Shown here: piece by piece, positions 33,059 to 40,817 of the stretch
Layout: each line of letters begins with the position of its first letter
Numbering within the stretch: position 1 is the stretch's first letter
Assembly (NCBI GenBank): GCA_039024435.1
Contig: JBCCQH010000029.1
Coordinates: 1 to 64,000 of the forward strand
Direction: 5' to 3'
From: JBCCQH01 sp039024435
GTDB taxonomy: Bacteria; Bacteroidota; Bacteroidia; J057; JADKCL01
Length of the DNA stretch: 64,000 nucleotides
The notes under the pieces: generated by a model
Told to the model about the DNA's origin: nothing
Databases searched by the model: none
Seen by the model: the letters and a program-made list of their open reading frames with translations, nothing else
Made by a program: the position numbers and the translations under genes

Positions 33059-34174
33059 ATGAAAGTCAACGGCAAAGCCCAACGCACCATCTGGATGGAT
33101 CCCGGGGATCCCACCACCGTCAAAATAATCGACGAACGGCATTTGCCGTTTGCCTTTGTGGTCGAAGAATTGCGCACCGTAGCGGAGGTGGCCACCGCCA
33201 TCCGCGACATGCACGTGCGAGGCGCACCCTTGATCGGGATGACGGCAGCCTATGGACTTTATCTGGCGGCGCGCGAGATTGGCGATGTGCCGGATTTTGC
33301 CGAACGCTTGTTGTCCGCGGCTGATTTGCTCCGTGGGACGCGTCCCACTGCGATCAACCTGGCCTGGGCTCTGGAACAACAGTTCCTTGCCCTGGGCAAG
33401 GATCAGTCGCCCGCCGAACGTACCGCGTTGCTATTGGAAAATGCCCACCGCCTCACCGAACAAGATGTTGCGACCTGCCGCCGAATCGGGGAGTATGGTC
33501 TGGAACGACTGCGCGAGCTCAGTGCCCAAAAAGTGGGTGCTCCGCTCAATATCCTCACCCATTGCAATGCCGGTTGGCTGGCCTGCGTCGACTACGGAAC
33601 CGCAACTTCTCCCATTTACCAGGCCCACGACGCGGGCATCCCGGTCCACGTCTGGGTGGATGAAACTCGCCCGCGCAACCAGGGTGCGCGCCTGACCGCC
33701 TGGGAACTCGGACAGCACGGGGTTCCCCATACGGTGATCGCCGACAATGCCGGGGGGCATCTGATGCAGCATGGCAGGGTGGACGTCGTTATCGTCGGGA
33801 GTGACCGCACCACCGTGGCCGGGGACGTCGCCAACAAAATCGGCACCTACCTCAAGGCACTCGCGGCCCACGACAATGGCGTCCCCTTTTATGTCGCTTT
33901 GCCCGGGTCGACCATTGACTGGACCATCGAAGACGGTCTGCGTGACATCCCCATCGAGACCCGGAGCGCTGAGGAAGTGACCCACATCCAGGGTTGGGAC
34001 GGGAAGGACATTGGCCGGGTTCAACTTATGCCCCACGGGAGCGCCGCGGTGAACTACGGATTTGACGTGACACCGGCCCGTTTGGTGACCGGACTCATTA
34101 CCGAACGGGGCATCTGCGAAGCCAGCGCGCGGGGGATCCTCGGCCTGTATCCGGAGTACGCCCCGATTGCCTGA
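33059..34174 (+). CDS. mtnA: S-methyl-5-thioribose-1-phosphate isomerase
   Basis: The 371-residue protein has the MtnA signatures DMHVRGAPLIGMTAAYGL, RPTAINLAWAL, LTHCNAGWLACVDYGTA (catalytic Cys169), VDETRPRNQGARLTAWEL and VGSDRTTVAGDVANKIGTY (Asp249). It isomerises 5-methylthioribose-1-phosphate to the ribulose form in the methionine salvage pathway. ATG 33059 fits the family N-terminus; GTG 33041 would add six residues. The stop codon lies within the first bases of a MITE copy. No other salvage gene is adjacent. Confidence 0.95.
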   Translation: MKVNGKAQRTIWMDPGDPTTVKIIDERHLPFAFVVEELRTVAEVATAIRDMHVRGAPLIGMTAAYGLYLAAREIGDVPDFAERLLSAADLLRGTRPTAINLAWALEQQFLALGKDQSPAERTALLLENAHRLTEQDVATCRRIGEYGLERLRELSAQKVGAPLNILTHCNAGWLACVDYGTATSPIYQAHDAGIPVHVWVDETRPRNQGARLTAWELGQHGVPHTVIADNAGGHLMQHGRVDVVIVGSDRTTVAGDVANKIGTYLKALAAHDNGVPFYVALPGSTIDWTIEDGLRDIPIETRSAEEVTHIQGWDGKDIGRVQLMPHGSAAVNYGFDVTPARLVTGLITERGICEASARGILGLYPEYAPIA

Positions 34175-34311
34175 GCGGCGGTTTAAATTTAATCCTGTGA
34201 TTTTGCTATGGCATCTTTTTCCGCCTCTCTTCCGCTATGGACTCCAAAATGAGCTTTGAGAGACAAAAAATCTGCGCTAGCAAATTTCACAAACCAATTT
34301 TAAACCGCCTC
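34175..34311 (+). repeat. MITE-like interspersed repeat, copy 3
   Basis: It begins GCGGCGGTTTAAATTTAATC and ends CAATTTTAAACCGCCTC, so the terminal inverted repeats are retained. About 24 bases of the interior (the CTCGCCCCTAG section seen in copy 52814) are missing, leaving TTCCGCTATGGACTCC. It touches the mtnA stop codon. GAGCGGCG occurs on both sides (34173-34180 and 34313-34320), which may reflect insertion or end variation. Confidence 0.85.
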
Positions 34312-34382
34312 TGAGCGGCGGGGAAAAATCACGCGGTAGATCGGCACTGGCAAAATTTAAGGCTAAATTTAAACTACCCCTG

Positions 34383-34425
34383 ATCGCCACCGACAAATTT
34401 TCAGAACGTCGGGGCGATATTTTCC
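34383..34425 (+). terminator. Hairpin terminator
   Basis: ATCGCC-A-CCGAC (34383-34394) pairs with GTCGGGGCGAT (34408-34418), with one bulged A, and is followed by ATTTTCCC. It probably ends the mtnA transcript after the MITE copy. Confidence 0.55.
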
Positions 34426-34518
34426 CAAAAAGCGCGAAATAGTTAAATTCAGGGAACCGGAACGGCTGTGGCCCCCAAGCGGGGTTGCTTTCCGGGTTTG
34501 CCCTTCAAAAAATAAGAA

Positions 34519-36369
34519 ATGAAGCCTCTCTACATTCTGCTCCTTCTCCTGCTTGCCGGATCCGTCGCTCCCGCCCAGGAGTCCCACCGATTTGACATTC
34601 CCCGCGCCGGTACCGTCGACGTCGCGGCGGTGGAGGTCGACTATTTTCCCCATTTACAGCGCCTCCAGAAACCATTTCCCGGCGGTTCGGAAGCTATGAA
34701 TACCTTGGAAGCAGTCAAGCAGCAGCAGGAAGCAAAGTACGGCGGACGCACCCCCGATGCCCCGGCCAATAAGCAAAATGGTGGAGCATTGGAACCGTGG
34801 ATGGGACGCAATTTCCGCAGCAATATCGCCATCCAAGGTGTCCCCAATGACAATGACCTCGCTGTCGGCGGCAACTTTGTCCTTTCGGTGATCAATTCGA
34901 ATATCTGGATGCACGACCGGGATGGCAATACCCTTAAAACCATCTCGCTGGAAGCCTGGTCGGATACCCTGAATGTGTCCCAGGATCAATTTGACCCGCG
35001 GGCACTTTACGATCCGCGCCACGACCGCTTCATCATCGTGTGCCTGAGCGGATTTACCAGCACCACCAACAACATTGTCGTGGGATTTTCCGCAACCAAT
35101 GATCCCACTGGCGACTGGAACCTGTACGCCTTGCCGGGTGATCCGCTCAACGATACCCTCTGGACCGATTACCCGATCATTGCGCTGACCGAGTACGAAT
35201 TGTTCGTCACCGGCAATCTCTTGCGCAACGGAGAGCCCTGGCAGACCGGATTTGACAAAAGCATCTGCTGGCAGATCGATCTGGACAATGGCTACGCCGG
35301 GGACACCCTGGAAACCCGCCTCTGGGAGCGCCCGACCTTCGGGGGCGCGCCGATCCGCAACCTGTGCCCCGTGCAGGGCGGCGTATTGCCCTACGGCCCC
35401 AATTTGTACCTCCTCTCCAACCGCAACTTTGCCGCTAGCAACGACACCGTATTTGTGATGGAAATCACCGATACCCTCAATGGAAATCCGCAGTACACCG
35501 TGGATTTTGCCCTGGCCGATGTTCCCTACAGTGTCCCCACCAATGCACCGCAGGTCATCAGCCAGCGCTTGGCCACCAATGATGCGCGCTGGCTCGATGC
35601 CTTTATCGAAAACGACAACATCCAATTCGTCGGGAACTGCACCGATACCATCACCGGACTGCCGGGCGTCTACCACGGCATCATTCCCATGGTCAGCACT
35701 TCCTCCCCGCTCACGGTAACGGCAAATGTCCTCCGCGACGACTCGGTGGGCTACGGTTACGGCGGGATCACCTGGTTCGGCCTTTCTTATACCGACAACG
35801 ACGCCTTGATTGGGGTCAGTTATTCGGGGCCCTACAATACCAAGCACCCGGGTTGCGGAGTGATCTACTCGAATGGGCAGGGCCTTTATTCGGACCTGGT
35901 CATTGCGCGCCGGGGATCGGGCTTCATCAATGCGATTTCCGATACCCTGGAACGCTGGGGAGACTATTCCGGCATGCAACTGGACTACGGACCGACCCTC
36001 GGGCGGGCCTGGATGGCCGGCACCTGGGGCCAGTCCAGCCATATCCCGGCGACCTGGGTGGCCGAATTCAATCACCCCGGCATCGTTTCGCGGCCCGAAA
36101 CTCCGCCGACGACCGTCGACGCCAACGCATTCCCGAATCCCTTTACCGACCTGGTTGGGCTGGAATTCCGCTTGGAGCACGCGCAAGCGGTCGACATTGC
36201 ACTTTACGACCTGCAGGGCCGGAAAGTCGAGACCCTACTGCGCACGCAAGGCAAGGCCGGCTTGAACCGATTTACCTTTTCCCAGCAGCCGTTGCCGAGC
36301 GGGATTTACTTCCTGCGCATCACCGGTGAGCAGGGACAACTGGCCACGAAAAAGGTAGTCAAGCAGTAA
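34519..36369 (+). CDS. T9SS type A sorting domain protein, probable beta-propeller
   Basis: The 616-residue protein has a signal peptide (LYILLLLLLAGSVAPAQ). The large central region has repeated beta-rich segments (IQGVPNDNDLAVGGNFVLSV, FDPRALYDPRHDRFIIVCLS, IVVGFSATNDPTGDWNLYAL) and resembles extracellular propeller proteins. The C-terminal sorting domain (FPNPFTDLVGLEFRLEHA to QLATKKVVKQ) directs T9SS export. The catalytic role, if any, cannot be told. Confidence 0.78.
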   Translation: MKPLYILLLLLLAGSVAPAQESHRFDIPRAGTVDVAAVEVDYFPHLQRLQKPFPGGSEAMNTLEAVKQQQEAKYGGRTPDAPANKQNGGALEPWMGRNFRSNIAIQGVPNDNDLAVGGNFVLSVINSNIWMHDRDGNTLKTISLEAWSDTLNVSQDQFDPRALYDPRHDRFIIVCLSGFTSTTNNIVVGFSATNDPTGDWNLYALPGDPLNDTLWTDYPIIALTEYELFVTGNLLRNGEPWQTGFDKSICWQIDLDNGYAGDTLETRLWERPTFGGAPIRNLCPVQGGVLPYGPNLYLLSNRNFAASNDTVFVMEITDTLNGNPQYTVDFALADVPYSVPTNAPQVISQRLATNDARWLDAFIENDNIQFVGNCTDTITGLPGVYHGIIPMVSTSSPLTVTANVLRDDSVGYGYGGITWFGLSYTDNDALIGVSYSGPYNTKHPGCGVIYSNGQGLYSDLVIARRGSGFINAISDTLERWGDYSGMQLDYGPTLGRAWMAGTWGQSSHIPATWVAEFNHPGIVSRPETPPTTVDANAFPNPFTDLVGLEFRLEHAQAVDIALYDLQGRKVETLLRTQGKAGLNRFTFSQQPLPSGIYFLRITGEQGQLATKKVVKQ

Positions 36370-36372
36370 AAA

Positions 36373-38058
36373 TTACTCAAATAGAGGTTCCTGAAAGGGA
36401 AAGTTGATGCGCGCGAACCACTCATCGCGCACGGCGATGAATTGCCCGGCCCCGACGTACAGTCCCGGAAGTGCAGGTAACCAAGAGCGGAGCTCCCCGG
36501 TTTGCCGGTAGATCAAGGTGTAGCCATTTGCCGTGAGGAGAAGTTCCTTTTCGCGGCGCTCATTGTCCAGGTCAAAAATGATATCTGGCAGCACAAAATC
36601 GCATTCGGCGGCCAAGCGTTCCCGGTCCGCAAACAGGTAGAACAGGTCCATGTTCAGCCCGCCGTAGGTCGCTCCCCGCTTCCGGGTCACCGGACAGACC
36701 AGGAAATCGTGGGTGGACAAGGCCACCAAATCCATGAAGTCGATCCGGCCAAAATGGGCTTGGGCGGTGTGGAAAATGACCATGCCGGCTTGCTGACTGA
36801 GCAGGGTGACGGGGGCTTGTTTTTCCCGGTAAATGTTTCCCACCGTGCGTTCTAGGGCACGGCAGACCAGCAGGTCGCGCATGTGAATCCGATTGGCCGT
36901 CTCAAAAAAACTGTAGCCCGCGCCGCCTTTGGCCCGTCCGGTGGTGTACCCGAGCGGCTGCCCGGTCGAATGAAAGCGCGCCGTGTGGACCAGCCCGAAG
37001 CCCTCCACCAGGAAAAACAAGATCGGGATCCAGCGCACTCCGCGGCGGCCCCCCCGTTCCCAGAGGGCGAGCGTCAGCACGATAAACAGCGGCATCATCG
37101 GCACGACGAAGCGCCCATTTTCCATCCAATCGCCCCCGGAAAACACCACAAACGCCCCCGCACTCAGCAGTAGTGCCAGGGGCAGCCACAGCTTTTCCAG
37201 CGCACGTCGGCGCATCGCCGCAATGATCCCAGCCAGGAAGAGCAGGTTGAGCACGAGAAATTCGGGGTGGCGCCACATCTGCCAGAACCAGTAGGCGGCG
37301 CCCCGGTAAACCTTACCCAATCCCCAACTGCCCGCCTTGGCCAGGACGGGGTGGGGCACCAGGGCACCAAAGGCCCCCCACCGGACGAGCGCGAGGAGAA
37401 TTGCCATGCCGCCCACCACCAGCAGCGCCGTACGAATGCGTCTGCCCGACCAGTGCGGTGACGGCCGCCACCAAGTCGCAATTCCCAGCCCGCCAAGGGC
37501 AAATACGGCAATGAAGCCATTTTCCGGACGCACCAGGAGAAACGCCGCACTGGCCAGCAAAAATCCCGGCCAACCGCCCCGGCGGACAAAGCGCAGTACC
37601 GCGACCGTGAACAGCAAAAAGCAAAGCGCGGCCAGGCTGGCCTCCAATCCCCCCCAGGACCAATAGGCCACGAAACTGCTCGCCGCCACCAGCCAGGTCG
37701 TCCAGCGCATCCGCGCGGTCGACAGCCCCACCTCCTGGGCCAGCCACTGACTGAACATGACGCTGCCCATGCCACACAGTACCGCCAGCAGGCCCCCCAG
37801 CAACACGATGTCCCCCCCCAGGACCCGGTGTAGGCCCCCGACGAGCAATACCTGCAACAGCGAAGAGCTTTGTTCCAGCACTTCCCCATTGTAATTCACG
37901 ATCTGTCCGAATTCAGAGAGCGTCCAGGCCGGCCAAAGCGACTTGAATACATCGTCGCGACCCGCCGAGGAAAACAGGATGATCCCGGCGAAGAACAGCA
38001 GGGAACCTGCACTCCAGGCGTGAAAAAAGTTGACGATATTCTGCCGCCGGCGGTCCAA
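36373..38058 (-). CDS. Polytopic membrane protein, probable GT-C glycosyltransferase
   Basis: The 561-residue protein has about ten hydrophobic helices in its first 350 residues (LLFFAGIILFSSAG, VLLVGGLHRVLGGDIVLLGG, LVLNLLFLAGIIAAM), then a soluble C-terminal domain of about 200 residues. An early acidic pair in the first loop (SSAGRDDVFKS) is where GT-C enzymes often have the catalytic Asp. This layout fits polyprenyl-phosphate-sugar glycosyltransferases, but I find no decisive motif. It ends 4 bp from the convergent T9SS gene. Confidence 0.6.
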   Translation of the reverse strand: MDRRRQNIVNFFHAWSAGSLLFFAGIILFSSAGRDDVFKSLWPAWTLSEFGQIVNYNGEVLEQSSSLLQVLLVGGLHRVLGGDIVLLGGLLAVLCGMGSVMFSQWLAQEVGLSTARMRWTTWLVAASSFVAYWSWGGLEASLAALCFLLFTVAVLRFVRRGGWPGFLLASAAFLLVRPENGFIAVFALGGLGIATWWRPSPHWSGRRIRTALLVVGGMAILLALVRWGAFGALVPHPVLAKAGSWGLGKVYRGAAYWFWQMWRHPEFLVLNLLFLAGIIAAMRRRALEKLWLPLALLLSAGAFVVFSGGDWMENGRFVVPMMPLFIVLTLALWERGGRRGVRWIPILFFLVEGFGLVHTARFHSTGQPLGYTTGRAKGGAGYSFFETANRIHMRDLLVCRALERTVGNIYREKQAPVTLLSQQAGMVIFHTAQAHFGRIDFMDLVALSTHDFLVCPVTRKRGATYGGLNMDLFYLFADRERLAAECDFVLPDIIFDLDNERREKELLLTANGYTLIYRQTGELRSWLPALPGLYVGAGQFIAVRDEWFARINFPFQEPLFE

Positions 38059-38130
38059 GGCGAGAAAGCTACGAAGGAATGCCTTCCCATGCCAGTGGGG
38101 CGGGTTCGTCCCCGCGCGGACGTCCGGAGA

Positions 38131-39807
38131 TTACTGCACGAGCAACCGCGTCGGAGCAAAGCCGGTGATCTGAATCCAGTACATTCCCGCTGGCCAGTCG
38201 GCCACTTCCAAATCGAGCCGCCCCGGTTCGGTGGTGCCTTGGCGCCAGATTTGACCCAGGGCATTGCCCACGCGGTAGGACCGGGTTTGGGGTTGGGGAA
38301 ATGCGACGTGGACCCGCTGTGTGGCGGGATTGGGGTAAATGCGGGGTAACTCCCCGGGAGCGGTGGGGGTGGCCGAAACCGGACGGCAATCGCTCGGAGC
38401 GGGGTTCGGCTCAATTGGGGCCCCGGCTACCAGTGATTTTCCCACCAGGGCGGGATCGTCCGCAAAGTAGCGAAATGCCCGAAACAGGGGATTGCTGAGG
38501 TAATAGGTTGAAGTGCCGGGGGGGAGCGTATCTCCCTGGGCCACGATCACCGAGCCAGCGTCCGGGTTGATGTATTCCCAGACGATTTCGTTGTCGGGAG
38601 TAACTTCGATCAGGCGGCCGTCCGTGCCCTGGCTGATGAGGAAGTTGCCGTTGGGGAGCATTTGGGCCCCGGAAACGTACTTGGCGAAGAAATCTTCCGG
38701 AACCGGTGCCGACCAGGCGCGGTAGGGCACGTCGGGGTAGTAGGTGCTGTCGGGGAGCAATTGGTAGTTGCCGTCGGCCTCTACGATGGGATCGAGGACC
38801 AAGACCTCCGAATAGACCCCGCTGGGACGCTGGCAGCCGTTGTTGAAGACCATGATTTTGCCCGCGTCGGGACGGCCCTCGGGAATCCACGTCGGATTGT
38901 GCTGGCCGTGGAGGTCCCGGTCGACGTAGTAGTCCCGGCGGAACACGACATCGCTGCCCCAGCGAAAGAGGAAGTCACCCCCTTTGCCCGCGCGTCCCCC
39001 GGTGTGTCCGGCCGCTTCCGCCGTGGTGGTGCTGTGGTCAATGATGTAGATTTCGTTGGTGTGGCGGATGCTCATCAGGATCTGGTCCAGCTCTGGGTTG
39101 TAGTTGATGCCATTGGCGTGGAGCCAGTCGCGTCCGCCGTAGCTCAAGCCCAGGACATTGATGTCGAGGAGTTCGGGGTGATCCCGCACGGGACCGTAAT
39201 TGGCTTGGGTGGAGTCAAAATCCTGGATCAGGTGGTCCCAGGCATCCCATTCCCAGACCACTTCGGCGGAATCCGGAAAGATGGGGCGCAGTTCGACCAG
39301 CTTCTCGCTCCAAAGTTCATTGTCGTTGATCTGGAAGGGTTTGCGGCCGGCGGCGATGCATTCGGGGGCCGTCCGCAGTGACCAAACCAGGGTGAGGACA
39401 TTGCCATTCGGCAGGGGAATGAGGTCGTGGTGCTGCATTTCCCAGGGATCGGACAGCAAATAGTCCCAGATGAGGTTACCGCTCCAGTTGAACATTTGCA
39501 GCCGTCCCCCCCGCCCTCCACCGGAGAAAAAGGTTGGATTGTTCGGCTCAAACTGCGCGCGCAGCAGGTTGCCGTCCGGAGTCAGGTAGGTAGAAAGACC
39601 GGGTTTGCGGCCGCTGGACCATTGATTGACGACGCGACCGCAGTTGTCCACCAGGTACGTCTCGGTCGACCGCATCGGGGCAAACAGGGTGTAACCGATC
39701 TCGGAACGGTTTTGGTCCGCCTGGATCAAACCTACCGTAAGGGGCTGGCTGTGGGCGTGTGGGATAAGCAAGTATAGCAAGGCAAAAAGGAGGGTTGCCT
39801 TTTGCAT
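38131..39807 (-). CDS. Arylsulfotransferase-like (ASST) protein with T9SS sorting domain
   Basis: From ATG 39807 the protein has 558 residues: a signal peptide (LLFALLYLLIPHAHSQ), an ASST-like propeller and a sorting domain (YPNPATQRVHVAFPQ to GFAPTRLLVQ). It is a close paralog of 19825-21519, sharing LVDNCGRVVNQWSS, QHHDLIPLPNGNVLTLVWSL, NEIYIIDHSTTTAEAAGHTG and WEYINPDAGSVIVAQGD. The upstream frame to 39882 is not needed, since the signal peptide starts at 39807. Confidence 0.8.
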   Translation of the reverse strand: MQKATLLFALLYLLIPHAHSQPLTVGLIQADQNRSEIGYTLFAPMRSTETYLVDNCGRVVNQWSSGRKPGLSTYLTPDGNLLRAQFEPNNPTFFSGGGRGGRLQMFNWSGNLIWDYLLSDPWEMQHHDLIPLPNGNVLTLVWSLRTAPECIAAGRKPFQINDNELWSEKLVELRPIFPDSAEVVWEWDAWDHLIQDFDSTQANYGPVRDHPELLDINVLGLSYGGRDWLHANGINYNPELDQILMSIRHTNEIYIIDHSTTTAEAAGHTGGRAGKGGDFLFRWGSDVVFRRDYYVDRDLHGQHNPTWIPEGRPDAGKIMVFNNGCQRPSGVYSEVLVLDPIVEADGNYQLLPDSTYYPDVPYRAWSAPVPEDFFAKYVSGAQMLPNGNFLISQGTDGRLIEVTPDNEIVWEYINPDAGSVIVAQGDTLPPGTSTYYLSNPLFRAFRYFADDPALVGKSLVAGAPIEPNPAPSDCRPVSATPTAPGELPRIYPNPATQRVHVAFPQPQTRSYRVGNALGQIWRQGTTEPGRLDLEVADWPAGMYWIQITGFAPTRLLVQ

Positions 39808-39830
39808 AATGAACAATGTAATCGGTAGAC

Positions 39831-40715
39831 TCAGCGCTGCAGCAGGTCGGTGAAGGCCGGCTTGAGTTCGGGAAATTTCCACTCAAAACCGTGGTCTTGC
39901 AGGGCTTTCGGAACGATGAACCCACCGCCCCACAATACGACCGACATTTCCCCAAAAATAATTTCCAAGACACCTTTGGGCAAGCGAAAAAAACTGGGAC
40001 GTCCGAGTGCCTTGCCCAGGGTGGTGGCGAAGTCATCCATGTTGCCATGGCGCGGGACGACCATGTTGATCGGGCCGGAGATCCCTTCCGTATCCGCCAG
40101 AAAGCGGATCGCCCGGACCATGTCTTCGACGTGAATCCAGGGCCAGCCCTGCTTCCCGGTTCCGGTCGGTCCCCCCACAAACAGCCGGAACGGCGTCAGC
40201 AGCTTGGCCAGGGGGCCTTCTTTGGCGTCGAGCACTACCGAAGTGCGGAGATTGACCGTGCGCACGCCCGTCCCTTGGGCGGCCGCTTCCCAGTCCACAC
40301 AGACCTCCGCCATGAAGCCCTCGCCCGCGGGTGCGCTTTCGTCCAGGGTCTCGGTGAAGATATTGCCGTAGTAGTTGTAGCCGGAAGCCGAAATGAAGAC
40401 CTGGGGCGGTGTTTGCTGGGCTTGGATGTAGTTCACGCAAGCGGTCGTGGCATCGACGCGGCTATCGTAGATCAGCTTTTTGTAGGACTCCGACCACCGC
40501 TTGCCGATGGTCGCCCCCGCCAGGTTGACGATGGCGTCGACCGGGCCTACCGCGGTTGGGACGGACTTGCCGTCCCACTGGTGGTGGGTGAGGCCGGCGT
40601 GTTTTGAGGACCGGGAGCGGCGGCTCAAATTGTGGACTTCGTGCCCCTCTTGTAACAGTTGGGGGATGAGGTGGCTTCCGACCAAGCCCGTTCCGCCGGT
40701 GATGAGGTACTTCAT
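39831..40715 (-). CDS. TIGR01777-family NAD(P)-dependent epimerase (YfcH-like)
   Basis: The 294-residue protein has the Rossmann motif GGTGLVGSHL (7-16), DAIVNLAGATIGKRWSESYK, SASGYNYYG and WIHVEDMVRAIRFL. The C-terminal DUF1731 region reads FFRLPKGVLEIIFGEMSVVL. These are extended SDR proteins of the YfcH family, linked in other organisms to cell division or sugar metabolism; the substrate is unknown. It lies 23 bp upstream of the ASST-like gene. Confidence 0.92.
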   Translation of the reverse strand: MKYLITGGTGLVGSHLIPQLLQEGHEVHNLSRRSRSSKHAGLTHHQWDGKSVPTAVGPVDAIVNLAGATIGKRWSESYKKLIYDSRVDATTACVNYIQAQQTPPQVFISASGYNYYGNIFTETLDESAPAGEGFMAEVCVDWEAAAQGTGVRTVNLRTSVVLDAKEGPLAKLLTPFRLFVGGPTGTGKQGWPWIHVEDMVRAIRFLADTEGISGPINMVVPRHGNMDDFATTLGKALGRPSFFRLPKGVLEIIFGEMSVVLWGGGFIVPKALQDHGFEWKFPELKPAFTDLLQR

Positions 40716-40817
40716 TGGAGTTCGTTTTCCAATGAACCTTCCGCACCTTAAAAAGTTCGGGCGACACTTGCGCGCCGCCCGGGAAATATCTGCTGAATTA
40801 TATCGGGATCGGGTACG

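Noticed and set aside
34654..36186. Minus-strand open frame of 510 codons
   Set aside because: It lies opposite the T9SS protein gene at 34519-36369 and lacks recognisable domains.
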